64,000 bases of DNA from Spongiibacter tropicus DSM 19543. GTDB taxonomy: Bacteria > Pseudomonadota > Gammaproteobacteria > Pseudomonadales > Spongiibacteraceae. The notes beneath the pieces are model-generated. The model was not told the DNA's origin and made no database searches. It saw only the letters and a program-made list of their open reading frames with translations. Location of the stretch: positions 248,001 through 312,000 of the forward strand of contig NZ_ATUS01000003.1 of the NCBI RefSeq assembly GCF_000420325.1, written 5' to 3'. The stretch's first letter is position 1, and every line of letters starts with the position of its first letter. A program made the translations under genes and the position numbers. Below are positions 33,757 through 42,263 of this stretch, piece after piece.

Positions 33757-35580
33757 TTAGATGCCCTTGGTACTACCGATCGCCCGTTTCCGAGGCGTGC
33801 GCGTCTTGTCGGTTTTGCTTTTAGCCGCGGCCTTAGTCGCCTTCTTTTTCACCGGCCCCTTGCCTGCCGGCACCGGCTTTTTACGACCCTTTTTTGGGCC
33901 CGCGTTGAAAGGCATGTCGCCGTCAAAGCGGGACATTTTCAGCGGCTGACCGGCAACGCGGGGCGACTGCAGCAGCTCCAGCACGTCGTCGGGCATGCCT
34001 GCGGGGAGGTCGACGGTACTGAAGTCATCAAACAGTTGAATGCGGCCGATGTAATCACTGTCGATACCTGCTTCATTCGCAATGGCCCCGACGATATTAC
34101 CGACCCCGACTTTGTGCTGACGTCCCACTTCGATACGGAAGCGCTCCATGCCTACTTCATCACCCGCTTTGCGGCGGGGTTTGCGCTCCGCTTTCTCGGC
34201 CTTCTCGCCAGGCGCCTCGCTGCGCTTTTTGCTGACACGCGGCAGGTCTTTGATCAGCAGGTCTTTGCCCCCTTGGGCCATACGGGCCAATGTCGCCGCA
34301 ATATCCAGCATGTCGACACCTTGCTCTTCGCAAAAGTCGGCCAGCAACTCGCGGTAGAGATCCCGGTCACGGCTGTCTTCCAGCCCCTGCTGAAGTCGCT
34401 TGTTGAAACGGCTGATACGCAGCGCGTTGATTTCCTCGGCGCCGGGCAGCGTCATTTCTTCAATACGCTGACGCGTGGCGCGCTCGATGGATTGCAGCAT
34501 ACGCCGTTCGCGAGGCGCGACAAACAAAATCGCATCGCCACTGCGGCCCGCCCGGCCAGTGCGGCCAATGCGGTGAACGTAGGCTTCGGTATCGTAGGGA
34601 ATATCGTAGTTAATCACGTGACTGATGCGGTCCACATCCAGCCCGCGGGCAACCACATCAGTGGCAACCAGAATATCCAGGCGACCGCGCTTGAGCATGT
34701 CGACCGTGCGCTCACGCTGGGCCTGCGCAATATCACCGTGCAGCTCTGCCGCCGCATAACCGAGGGCCTGCAGTTTTTCGGCAAGCTCGGTCGTCGCCAG
34801 CTTGGTGCGCACAAAGATAATCATGCCGTCGAAATCTTCGGCTTCCAGCACCCGGCTCAACGCTTCCTGCTTGCTCGCCCCTCTCACCAGCCAGTAACGC
34901 TGACGAATCGCCACCGCGGTGGTGGTCGCCGTTTTAATGGTGATGTGCTCTGGATCTTGCAGATAGGTGTTAGCAATACGTCGCACGGCGGCGGGCATGG
35001 TCGCGGAAAACAGGGCAATCTGGCGCCCTTCCGGCGTCTGGGACATGATCCATTCGACGTCGTCGATAAAGCCCATGCGCAGCATTTCGTCGGCTTCATC
35101 CAGCACCAGATGGGTCAGGCCATCCAGTTTAAGGGTGCCACGACGAATATGGTCCATGACCCGCCCCGGCGTGCCCACCACCACCTGCGCGCCGCGCTTG
35201 AGCGCATCGAGCTGTTCCCGGTATCCCTGACCGCCGTAAATCGGTAGTACTTTCAGGCCCCGCAGATGACGGGCGTAATTCTGGATGGCCTCAGCTACCT
35301 GAATTGCCAGCTCACGGGTGGGCGCCAGAATCAGCGCCTGAGTCTGACGCGAGTCCGCATCGAGCATCGACAGCAGCGGCAGGGAGAACGCCGCCGTTTT
35401 ACCGGTGCCGGTCTGGGCCTGCCCCAGCACGTCCCGCCCTTCCAGAATCAGCGGAATCGTCGCCGCCTGAATGGCTGAGGGGCGCTCATAGCCAAGCTCT
35501 TCAACCGCTGACTGAACAGCAGGCGCAAGGCCAAGTTCGCTAAAAAGGGGCTGCGCCGAAGCGGCGTCGGAGTTACTCAT
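33757..35580 (-). CDS. deaD: DEAD-box ATP-dependent RNA helicase, DeaD/CsdA-like
   Basis: A 607-residue helicase with all core motifs: the Q motif (GYERPSAIQ), AQTGTGKT, PTRELA, TPGR, DEAD in LVLDEADEML, SAT, ATDVVARGLDV and HRIGRTGRAG. The C-terminal region from about 440 has a basic linker, then a DbpA-type RNA-binding domain (RFRIEVGRQHKVGVGNIVGAIANEAGI) and a long Lys/Arg/Pro tail. That architecture is DeaD/CsdA, which helps ribosome assembly and mRNA decay at low temperature. It is alone on its strand, between chrA and a thioesterase gene. I did not find a clear cold-shock leader in the 154 nt upstream. Confidence 0.94.
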   Translation of the reverse strand: MSNSDAASAQPLFSELGLAPAVQSAVEELGYERPSAIQAATIPLILEGRDVLGQAQTGTGKTAAFSLPLLSMLDADSRQTQALILAPTRELAIQVAEAIQNYARHLRGLKVLPIYGGQGYREQLDALKRGAQVVVGTPGRVMDHIRRGTLKLDGLTHLVLDEADEMLRMGFIDDVEWIMSQTPEGRQIALFSATMPAAVRRIANTYLQDPEHITIKTATTTAVAIRQRYWLVRGASKQEALSRVLEAEDFDGMIIFVRTKLATTELAEKLQALGYAAAELHGDIAQAQRERTVDMLKRGRLDILVATDVVARGLDVDRISHVINYDIPYDTEAYVHRIGRTGRAGRSGDAILFVAPRERRMLQSIERATRQRIEEMTLPGAEEINALRISRFNKRLQQGLEDSRDRDLYRELLADFCEEQGVDMLDIAATLARMAQGGKDLLIKDLPRVSKKRSEAPGEKAEKAERKPRRKAGDEVGMERFRIEVGRQHKVGVGNIVGAIANEAGIDSDYIGRIQLFDDFSTVDLPAGMPDDVLELLQSPRVAGQPLKMSRFDGDMPFNAGPKKGRKKPVPAGKGPVKKKATKAAAKSKTDKTRTPRKRAIGSTKGI

Positions 35581-35687
35581 AGATGTGGGCCTGAATTGAA
35601 TGTGCTGGTGTGACGCGGGGCGAATGCGGCGTCAAGCGAACACAGTCCCGGCGGGACGCAGAGTATACGCGGCTTTTGCCCGAAATA

Positions 35688-35706
35688 CCCGCGCTCCGAG
35701 CGCGGG
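35688..35706 (-). terminator. Hairpin downstream of the thioesterase gene
   Basis: CCCGCGCT (35688-35695) and AGCGCGGG (35699-35706) form a tight 8-bp stem with a 3-nt loop. On the minus strand it is followed by TATTTCG, a weak U-tract. It lies between the thioesterase stop and the helicase start. Confidence 0.5.
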
Positions 35707-35734
35707 GATAACGGTATTTATACGCAGCCGTCGC

Positions 35735-36127
35735 TTATTCTGCAGTAATCGCCGCCAGTGCTTCGCGACAGTGATCGGGAATCAGCTGCTTTTCCTGTGC
35801 CTGATAGTCGAAATACACCATCACGGCGCTGCCGGTCGCGGTCAGAGTATCGCGCTGCCAGAGTTCGTGACTGACCACAAACGAGCTGCTGCCGACATGA
35901 CTGATCCAGCTGCGGACTTCCACGGGATACTCAAGGTAGGTCTGCGCCAGAAATTCCACGTCGATTTTGCGCAGAATCAGGTTCCAGCTATCCAGGCGTA
36001 GACTGGGATTAAAAATGGCGAAAATGGGCGTGCGCGCCGTCTCAAACCATTTGGGGATCACCGTATTATTGATGTGCCCAAGGCCATCAGTTTCATAAAA
36101 ACGCGGCATCAGTTCGCAGCGCAGCAT
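35735..36127 (-). CDS. Hotdog-fold acyl-CoA thioesterase (YbgC-like)
   Basis: A single hotdog domain of 130 residues. It opens CELMPRFYETDGLGHINNTVIPKWFETAR, the 4-hydroxybenzoyl-CoA thioesterase/YbgC motif with the catalytic Asp in TDGLGHINN, and FDYQ follows near the end. It cleaves short- or aromatic-acyl-CoA thioesters. It follows a small membrane protein gene by 12 nt on the same strand. The specific acyl substrate is not determinable. Confidence 0.88.
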   Translation of the reverse strand: MLRCELMPRFYETDGLGHINNTVIPKWFETARTPIFAIFNPSLRLDSWNLILRKIDVEFLAQTYLEYPVEVRSWISHVGSSSFVVSHELWQRDTLTATGSAVMVYFDYQAQEKQLIPDHCREALAAITAE

Positions 36128-36139
36128 CTTCTACCTCTC

Positions 36140-36415
36140 TCAGGCTCGCAGCCAGTACAACACCATACACACCCACAACAGCAACGCCATGATCACTGCG
36201 GGATAAGCCTTCTCAGCAATATCACTGCCGCGCTGACGCTGGTCCGCCACGTAAAGCAGCAGTACTGACAACAGTAGCTGCAGCCCCAGCAGCAGTCCCG
36301 ATGCTGACCAGGAATACACCAGCTCTCCGATCACGAACGGCCGGACAGTAGCCAGCGCGGCCAAGGCCAGCCCCAGCACACCCAGCAGTTTTGCAATGAC
36401 GACAGACAGCTTCAT
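36140..36415 (-). CDS. Small hypothetical inner-membrane protein
   Basis: A 91-residue protein with three predicted membrane segments (about residues 8-32, 38-58 and 70-88) joined by a charged loop ADQRQRGSDIAEK. Not recognised beyond that. It lies between hemolysin III and the thioesterase gene, the latter only 12 nt away, so coexpression with the thioesterase is likely. Confidence 0.7.
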   Translation of the reverse strand: MKLSVVIAKLLGVLGLALAALATVRPFVIGELVYSWSASGLLLGLQLLLSVLLLYVADQRQRGSDIAEKAYPAVIMALLLWVCMVLYWLRA

Positions 36416-36486
36416 ATTCTCTCCCTACGCGGCAGCGGATGCCCACATCCGGACGCAGGGCAGTATACGCGAAAGTGAACAGCGAC

Positions 36487-37104
36487 TCAGGCAACGTAAA
36501 GATAGATACTCAGGAAATGACAGACGCTGCCCGCCAGCACGAACAAATGCCAGATGCCGTGGAAGTGTGTCACTTTTTTATCGAAGACATAGAACACAAT
36601 ACCGGCTGAATACGCCACCCCGCCCGCGACAAGCAGACTGATCGCCGGCGTCGGCAGGGCCGCCGACAGCGGGCGGATAACCAGCAGCGACAACCACCCC
36701 ATCAGCAGATACACAACAATCGACCAGAGGCGGCGACGCCCCTTGGGAATGACTTCCAGCACCATGCCAAATACCGCCAGCCCCCAGATCAGAGCCGACA
36801 TCCACAGGCCGTCACCATCGCGGAGCGTCACCAGCAAAAAAGGGGTATAGGTACCGGCAATCAGCAGGTAGATGGCGAGGTGATCAAGCTGGCGAAAGCG
36901 CGCCTTCCACGGCCCGCGACTGCTGTGATAGAGCGTGGAAAACAGATAGAGCGCAAACAGACTGAAGCCATACACAGCAAAGCTCAGCAGTTTTAAATTG
37001 GCGCCCTGGGGAATCGCGGACCACAGCAACAGCCCCGTGCCCAATAGGGCAGCCACCACCCCTGCCAGGTGACTAAAGCCGTTAAAACGCTCTCCGTGGT
37101 ACAT
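36487..37104 (-). CDS. Hemolysin III family (TrhA/YqfA) membrane protein
   Basis: A PAQR-superfamily integral membrane protein of 205 residues with seven hydrophobic segments. The first loop motif is ERFNGFSHLAGVVAALLG, FSTLYHSSRGPWKARFRQLDHLAIYLLIAGTYTPF-type signature residues (Ser, His, Asp) sit near residues 55-90, and a C-terminal HFHGIWHLFVLAGSVCHF follows. Members affect membrane energetics or fatty-acid signalling; true haemolysis is rarely shown. A stem-loop in the leader pairs with its probable ribosome site. Confidence 0.92.
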   Translation of the reverse strand: MYHGERFNGFSHLAGVVAALLGTGLLLWSAIPQGANLKLLSFAVYGFSLFALYLFSTLYHSSRGPWKARFRQLDHLAIYLLIAGTYTPFLLVTLRDGDGLWMSALIWGLAVFGMVLEVIPKGRRRLWSIVVYLLMGWLSLLVIRPLSAALPTPAISLLVAGGVAYSAGIVFYVFDKKVTHFHGIWHLFVLAGSVCHFLSIYLYVA

Positions 37105-37113
37105 AAATCGCTG

Positions 37114-37161
37114 CTCTCCCTAATCGTGAGATATTCACTCAGCTAGCGATTAAAGGGAGAG
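37114..37161 (-). promoter_or_regulatory. Leader stem-loop that can hide the ribosome site of the hemolysin III gene
   Basis: On the minus strand, CTCTCCCTTTAATCG (37161-37147) can pair with CGATTAGGGAGAG (37126-37114), leaving two unpaired bases and a 20-nt loop. The 3' arm GGGAGAG is the only purine-rich stretch at ribosome-binding distance from the ATG at 37104. Confidence 0.45.
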
Positions 37162-37208
37162 GGACATGACAATGCAAGTGTGACGGAGGACATTAGGCTC
37201 AGAGGCAG

Positions 37209-37478
37209 CTAGTCGGACAAGCGTCCCAGACCCTCGAAGAGGACTTCGACGTGATGGGCACCGTTAGTACTGATGATTTTGCGAATCCGTATTGCACCGA
37301 GGCGTCCGTCGCGTAAGCGAATACGATAGTCGCGCCGGTCGAGCTTGTCGCCTTTATCGCGCTGCAGGTGTAAGCAGCCACTCCAGGGCGCATAGTGCTT
37401 GTCGGCGTTGATATACATCGGCACATCGCTGAGAAGCGCTTGGTCTTCGTCCAGAATGTCACCGTGGGTCAAGTCCAT
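37209..37478 (-). CDS. Hypothetical small basic protein
   Basis: An 89-residue soluble protein with alternating charged residues (LQRDKGDKLDRRDYRIRLRDGRLGAIRIRK) and a probable small beta-barrel or PilZ-like strand pattern, but no diagnostic PilZ RxxxR...DxSxxG motif. Not recognised. It is transcribed ahead of hemolysin III with a 104-nt gap. A competing frame (37199-37462) overlaps it; I prefer this one for its balanced composition and its DGRLGAIRI strand pattern. Confidence 0.55.
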   Translation of the reverse strand: MDLTHGDILDEDQALLSDVPMYINADKHYAPWSGCLHLQRDKGDKLDRRDYRIRLRDGRLGAIRIRKIISTNGAHHVEVLFEGLGRLSD

Positions 37479-37615
37479 TGACGGGCTCCGAGGCAGTATT
37501 GCAAAGAAGGTAACCGTTCAATACGAACTTATACCATGCAAATACCCCGTTTCAGGGCCCGGCAATAGAATAAATCATTGTAAACATAGCCGTTTTTATA
37601 AACGAAGCGCCTGGA

Positions 37616-38818
37616 CTAATGGCCGAGTCCCAGCAGCTTCGCCGCGTTGTCGCGCATGATTTTACGCACCTCTCCAGCGGAAAAACCCGACAGCTCGTCA
37701 ACCATTTCCTCCGGCCACTCCAGGCCCTCGGGATGCGGAAAATCGGAACCGTTCACCACGGCATCCACCCCTGCGGCTTTGACCACCTCGGCAAAGCTGT
37801 CCTCATAGAAGGGAACGATCTTGAAGTGCTCGCGGAACTGCTCGCTGGGCATTGCCGGTTTTCCAAAGGGCCAGCGGCTCTTGTGGTCACCCAGACGGTA
37901 GATTTTATCCAGCGTTTTCAAGGTGTGAGGCAGCCATGACGCACCGAACTCAACAATCAGGAAACGCAGGCCCGGGAAACGACCGGTGAGGTTGTGGAAC
38001 AGCACCGCCGCAAGGTGATCGACAATGGTTCGCTCCCCCATGCCGACAAAGGTGTTGAACGCGGTATAGCGGTGCGACGGCGGATTCGCTGGCTCGCCCC
38101 AGGGACTGGCGTACATCTCGTTGAACGGCCCGCTGCCGATATGGTGAACAATCACCACCCCTGCTTCCTGCACTCGCGCCCAGAACGGGTCGAAATGGGG
38201 ATCAGCCGGCGAACGCCCCTCTACCGGCCCCGTGTTCAGGTGGATCAGGCGGCAACCTTCAACAATAAGTCGCTCCAGCTCCTTGAGGGCTTCAGGCAGG
38301 TCGCAGAGACTGATCATCGCCGACGAGAATACCCGGCCATCCTGTCCCCAACCCCAATCCTCGGCTACCCAGCGGTTAAAAGCACGAATGCTGGGGTAGG
38401 CAATATCCCGGTGCTTGGGCTGTCGCAGCTGATACTCCACCCCGCAACCCAGTGTCGGAATCATCACGCTGGCTTCAATATTTTGCTCATCCATCAGCGC
38501 CAGCCGCGACTGGCGATCGGTAAACGCCGGACGCTCGGAGGCGCGAATAGCGTTGGCGTTCACCGCACCGTCACTGTCGCTCTCACCTTTGAAGAAGGCT
38601 TTGAGAGCACCCGGTGCGCCCACGTAATCGCCGACACCTACGCTGAAGAAATTAAGGCGTTCGTCGCCCAACATCATGGTGCCGAAACCATCAGTGCGCG
38701 AGCGATCCACCCACACGGTGCGGTCGCGGTAGCGCGACTCGATATGACGACGGAAGCAATCGTCAGGTTCGTAGTAGTGGTTGTCGCAGTCAATAATCCG
38801 ATAGCCGAGTTCTTTCAT
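37616..38818 (-). CDS. Amidohydrolase_2 family metal-dependent hydrolase
   Basis: A 400-residue TIM-barrel hydrolase of the amidohydrolase_2 (ACMSD-like) group. The N-terminal metal site differs from the common DxHxH: the sequence reads IIDCDNHYYEPDD, a form typical of a branch found in aromatic and steroid degraders. HHIGSGPF near residue 190 gives the central His, and VNGSDFPHPEG near 360 the metal-binding Asp. Members are hydrolases or decarboxylases. It is 127 nt downstream of the HtdZ-like hydratase gene, with a strong hairpin between. Possible involvement in breakdown of a cyclic substrate is an inference only. Confidence 0.88.
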   Translation of the reverse strand: MKELGYRIIDCDNHYYEPDDCFRRHIESRYRDRTVWVDRSRTDGFGTMMLGDERLNFFSVGVGDYVGAPGALKAFFKGESDSDGAVNANAIRASERPAFTDRQSRLALMDEQNIEASVMIPTLGCGVEYQLRQPKHRDIAYPSIRAFNRWVAEDWGWGQDGRVFSSAMISLCDLPEALKELERLIVEGCRLIHLNTGPVEGRSPADPHFDPFWARVQEAGVVIVHHIGSGPFNEMYASPWGEPANPPSHRYTAFNTFVGMGERTIVDHLAAVLFHNLTGRFPGLRFLIVEFGASWLPHTLKTLDKIYRLGDHKSRWPFGKPAMPSEQFREHFKIVPFYEDSFAEVVKAAGVDAVVNGSDFPHPEGLEWPEEMVDELSGFSAGEVRKIMRDNAAKLLGLGH

Positions 38819-38891
38819 GATCAGCTTCTCCAGCGAATAACGAAAAACCGTACTCTACGTCGGAGATGAAACTTTAGCAGTGACAGCGACT

Positions 38892-38926
38892 GGCGCCCGT
38901 GGTGACATTTCCAATCACCGGGCGCC
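38892..38926 (-). terminator. Strong hairpin between the MaoC and amidohydrolase genes
   Basis: GGCGCCCGTGGTGA (38892-38905) pairs with TCACCGGGCGCC (38915-38926) apart from a bulge, with a 9-nt loop. There is no U-tract on the minus strand, so it may be a 3'-end stabiliser or a factor-assisted terminator. Confidence 0.45.
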
Positions 38927-38945
38927 GCGCAAAGAGAAAGGAAAG

Positions 38946-39404
38946 TCAGGCGGGGAAGTAGCGACTAATCGTGTCGACAACACAGGCGGGACGATCGCCG
39001 CCCTCAATTTCCACGGTAATGCGTACCACAGACTGGACACCGCCTTTCAGTTCTTCTGCCGACAGCAGCTCGCCCACGCCGCGCACACGTGATCCCACGG
39101 GCACCGGCGCCGGAAAGCGGATACGCTCACAGCCCACATTCACGCCCATGGAAATGCCCTGCACATCGATGATTTGCGGCAGGAACATATTGACCAGCGA
39201 TAGGGTCAGGTAGCCGTGGGCAATACACTTGCCGAAGGGGCCATCTTTCGCCCGCTCGGGATCGGTGTGAATCCACTGGTGATCCCCTGTCGCATCAGCA
39301 AATTGATTGATACGCTCCTGGTCAATTTCCAGCCATTCGCTGGCACCCAGGTGTTCGCCCACTGCATCCAACAACTCGGCAGGGGTGGAAAAAACTCTGC
39401 TCAT
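38946..39404 (-). CDS. MaoC-like (R)-specific enoyl-CoA hydratase, HtdZ/NodN type
   Basis: A hotdog-fold hydratase of 152 residues. The catalytic Asp-x4-His pair lies in QFADATGDHQWIHTDPERA near residue 35-50, followed by GPFGKCIAHGYLTLSL and RFPAPVPVGSRVRG. The whole pattern resembles M. tuberculosis HtdZ (Rv0130), as I recall it, in length and motifs. It hydrates trans-2-enoyl-CoA to the (R)-3-hydroxy form. It lies divergent from the cardiolipin synthase gene and upstream of the amidohydrolase gene. A role in general beta-oxidation or in side-chain/ring catabolism is equally possible. Confidence 0.92.
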   Translation of the reverse strand: MSRVFSTPAELLDAVGEHLGASEWLEIDQERINQFADATGDHQWIHTDPERAKDGPFGKCIAHGYLTLSLVNMFLPQIIDVQGISMGVNVGCERIRFPAPVPVGSRVRGVGELLSAEELKGGVQSVVRITVEIEGGDRPACVVDTISRYFPA

Positions 39405-39548
39405 TCCTAATGGTCCTTATTCTGACAGCGGCCCACAAAAAGCCGCAGTCGTATTTTCATGACAATCACTTTACCATCAGCCGCACACCACCCGGCATCG
39501 TCTATGCGGGTGAAGCCGGGGCGCTGGGGGGGTCACAGAACATCGACC

Positions 39549-41021
39549 ATGAGCATCGACGAGTTAGGCACAAGTATTCTGATGTGGCTGCAAGGCAACT
39601 TGCCGGGTATCGCCGCGCTGATCGCGGCCACCTTTGCGGTGCTCGGCATTCTGTCTGCGCTTGAGGCCATCCTCAAAACCCGTACCGCTCAGGGCGCCGT
39701 CGCCTGGAGCATCGTGCTCGTCGGCCTGCCGATTGTCTTTGTGCCCCTCTACTGGATTTTCGGACGGCGTAAATTCCGCGGCTATGCCATTGCCAAGCGC
39801 GGCGACACCGGCGCCATCGATGCCCTCGTGCGGGAACTCGGCCCCCATTACGCCGAACTGGAAACCTTTCCCTGCCGGGAGGATCACCGGCTAAGCGCCC
39901 TGAGCCGCCTGAGCAATTTGCCCTTCTGCCGCGGCAACAGCGCAACACTGCTGGTTGACGGCGAGCAGGCCTTCGCCGAAATTTTTGATCGCATCCGCGC
40001 AGCCAAACGCTATGTATTGCTCGAATTCTACATCGTCCGCGACGACGCGATCGGCCGTGAACTGGCCGCCCTGCTCACCGAAAAAGTCCGCCAGGGCGTG
40101 GCGGTGTATTTCATTTACGATGAAATCGGCAGCCTGAAATTGCCCCGCCTATATTTACAAAAGCTTCGGGACGTGGGCGTGCAGATTGTCCCTTTCAACA
40201 GCACCAAAGGCACCGGCAACCGCCTGCAACTCAACTTCCGCAATCACCGGAAAATCGTAGTCTGCGATGGCGATTACGCAATGATTGGCGGTATGAATAT
40301 CGGCGACGAGTATCGCCATATGCACCCCGTCCTCACGCCGTGGCGGGACACCGGTCTGGCGATGCGCGGCCCGGTGGTCCAGGCCGTGCAATTGAGTTTT
40401 GCCGAGGACTGGTACTGGGCAACGGAGTCGCTGCCGCCCTTGAACTGGACGCCGACCGTCAGCAGCGATGCCGACATGCAAATGCTGATGGTCGGCACCG
40501 GGCCCGCCGACAATGTGGAAAGCTGCGCCCTGTTTTTCGAATCGCTGATCCATCAGGCCAGGGAGCGGCTGTGGATCGTCAGTCCCTATTTCGTACCGGA
40601 TGTCGCCATTATTCATGCCCTTCAACTGGCGGCCATGCGCGGCGTGGATGTGCGCATTATGCTGCCCGAGCTGGCCGACAAACACAGCATTAAGCTGTCG
40701 TCCTTCACCGCCATTCGCGAAACCCTGCCCCAGGGCGTGCAGTTCTATTACTACCAACGCGGCTTCTTGCATCAAAAAGTGCTGTTAGTGGATGATGATA
40801 TTGCGTCGGTCGGTACGGCAAATCTGGACAACCGTTCATTCCGCCTCAACTTTGAGATCAGCGCTGTCATCTACGATCAGGACTTCGCACAGGAATTGGC
40901 CGATATGCTCCAACAGGATTTTCAGCTCTGCCGCCAACTGCTGCCCGCCGAGGTAGCCAAGTGGTCACTGCTCAGGCGCTTGCTCAGCCGCTGTGCCTAC
41001 CTTTTTGCCCCGCTGCAGTAA
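39549..41021 (+). CDS. cls: Cardiolipin synthase (ClsA-type phospholipase D family)
   Basis: A membrane enzyme that joins two phosphatidylglycerols to give cardiolipin; 490 residues from the ATG at 39549. The open frame extends 90 nt upstream, but that stretch is basic and unconserved. Two N-terminal membrane helices are followed by two HKD motifs, NHRKIVVCDG (near 230) and FLHQKVLLVDD (near 405), each with a downstream GxxN/GTANLDNRSF segment. It is followed after 19 nt by the split LetA/LetB operon, which suggests coordinated membrane-lipid synthesis and transport. Confidence 0.94.
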   Translation: MSIDELGTSILMWLQGNLPGIAALIAATFAVLGILSALEAILKTRTAQGAVAWSIVLVGLPIVFVPLYWIFGRRKFRGYAIAKRGDTGAIDALVRELGPHYAELETFPCREDHRLSALSRLSNLPFCRGNSATLLVDGEQAFAEIFDRIRAAKRYVLLEFYIVRDDAIGRELAALLTEKVRQGVAVYFIYDEIGSLKLPRLYLQKLRDVGVQIVPFNSTKGTGNRLQLNFRNHRKIVVCDGDYAMIGGMNIGDEYRHMHPVLTPWRDTGLAMRGPVVQAVQLSFAEDWYWATESLPPLNWTPTVSSDADMQMLMVGTGPADNVESCALFFESLIHQARERLWIVSPYFVPDVAIIHALQLAAMRGVDVRIMLPELADKHSIKLSSFTAIRETLPQGVQFYYYQRGFLHQKVLLVDDDIASVGTANLDNRSFRLNFEISAVIYDQDFAQELADMLQQDFQLCRQLLPAEVAKWSLLRRLLSRCAYLFAPLQ

Positions 41022-41040
41022 TGCCATTCACCGCCTGCCC

Positions 41041-41649
41041 ATGACGACTCAGACTGCCATGCTCGCCTGCCCCGACTGCGACCTGTTGGTGGAAGCGGCG
41101 CCCAAGCCGGGGCTGCGGGCGCACTGCCCGCGATGCAATGCCGTGGTCGCGCAGCCGGCGTCACGCTTTCCCCAACTGAGCCTGGCGGCAGGTCTGACGG
41201 GCCTGATTCTATTTATCCCCGCCACCGCCCTGCCGATTATGCAGTTCACACTGGCAGGACAAACCGGCAGCAATACCCTGGCGGAAGGCGTACTGCGACT
41301 CTGGCAAGAGGGTTTTCCGCTGCTGTCACTGCTGGTGTTGCTCTGCTCTCTCCTCGCCCCACTCATGCACCTCTTGCTGAACAGCTACATCGGTCTCTGC
41401 CAGTATCGGCGCCGAATTCCCGGTAACTTTGCCAGCAGCATCAAACTCGCCCACTTCATGCAACATTGGAGCATGCTGGAGGTCTATGCGATCGGCATTC
41501 TGGTGGCCTACGTGAAAATGATGGACGATGGCGATGTGGAAATCCTCAGCGGGAGCTATTGCCTGGCAGGCTTGATGCTCAGTCTGATTATCTGCGCTCA
41601 GAGCTTCGACAGCGAGCGCGCCTGGCGCGACTGGGAGCAGCGCGCATGA
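41041..41649 (+). CDS. PqiA/LetA-family membrane protein, N-terminal half type
   Basis: A 202-residue protein from the ATG at 41041. It begins with a rubredoxin-like zinc ribbon (ACPDCDLLVEAAP...CPRCNAVV) and then four membrane helices with the LPIMQFTLAGQ and HFMQHWSMLEVYAIGILVAYVKM motifs. In E. coli the LetA/PqiA partner of an MCE tunnel is one chain of about 420 residues with two such modules; here this is only the first. Its stop overlaps the start of the second module gene (ATGA). Probable role: the inner-membrane component handing lipids to the MCE tunnel. Confidence 0.92.
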   Translation: MTTQTAMLACPDCDLLVEAAPKPGLRAHCPRCNAVVAQPASRFPQLSLAAGLTGLILFIPATALPIMQFTLAGQTGSNTLAEGVLRLWQEGFPLLSLLVLLCSLLAPLMHLLLNSYIGLCQYRRRIPGNFASSIKLAHFMQHWSMLEVYAIGILVAYVKMMDDGDVEILSGSYCLAGLMLSLIICAQSFDSERAWRDWEQRA

Positions 41650-42263
41650 CCCGCATCGCCCGTCGACAGGGGCTGGCACGCTGCGATCAGTGCGGTCTGC
41701 TCAGCCGTCTGGCTCCCGAGGCCAAACATGCCCGTTGCCCCCGGTGTCACAGCCACCTGTTTTACCGGCGCCACCATAGCCTGCAGCGTTCGCTGGCCCT
41801 GTGCATCGCCTCGGCGCTGCTGCTGGTGCCCGCCAATGCCCTGACCATCATGACTGTCGTCAACCTCGGTCACGGCGAACCCGACACCATCATGTCGGGC
41901 ATCGTCCGCCTCTGGCAGAATGAGCTTCACGCCATTGCCGCGGTGGTGTTTATCGCCAGCATATTGGTACCGATTGCCAAAATCGTCGCACTGCTCTTGC
42001 TGATGATGGTGGTACAGTTTCGTCTACCATTGAGCAAAACCCAGTGCACGGTGCTGTATCGCTTTGTGCACCTGATTGGCCGCTGGTCCATGCTTGATTT
42101 GTTTATGATTTCCATTCTGGTCACAGTGGTCAGCCTGGGAAATATCGCCACGGTTCATACCGGACCGGGCGCCACGGCCTTTGCCAGTGTAGTCGTATTA
42201 ACGATGCTGGCGGCCACCAGTTTTGACCCTCGCCTGATCTGGGACCTCGAACACGATGACTGA
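41646..42263 (+). CDS. PqiA/LetA-family membrane protein, C-terminal half type
   Basis: A 205-residue protein starting at the ATGA overlap with the preceding half. It again carries a zinc ribbon (CDQCGLLSRLAPEAKHARCPRCHSHLF) followed by four membrane helices, with VPANALTIMTVVNLG and RFVHLIGRWSMLDLFMISILVTVVSLG. The two half-proteins presumably assemble as the equivalent of one LetA. Its end overlaps the next gene by 8 nt, so all three are translationally coupled. Confidence 0.92.
   Translation: MTRIARRQGLARCDQCGLLSRLAPEAKHARCPRCHSHLFYRRHHSLQRSLALCIASALLLVPANALTIMTVVNLGHGEPDTIMSGIVRLWQNELHAIAAVVFIASILVPIAKIVALLLLMMVVQFRLPLSKTQCTVLYRFVHLIGRWSMLDLFMISILVTVVSLGNIATVHTGPGATAFASVVVLTMLAATSFDPRLIWDLEHDD

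Noticed and set aside
33502-35247. 581-codon open frame antisense to the DEAD-box helicase
   Set aside because: All helicase motifs are intact on the minus strand; the plus-strand translation has no recognisable domain.
40993-41040. Upstream start for the first LetA-like gene
   Set aside because: It would overlap the end of cls, and the added residues lack family similarity; the ATG at 41041 begins just before the zinc ribbon.
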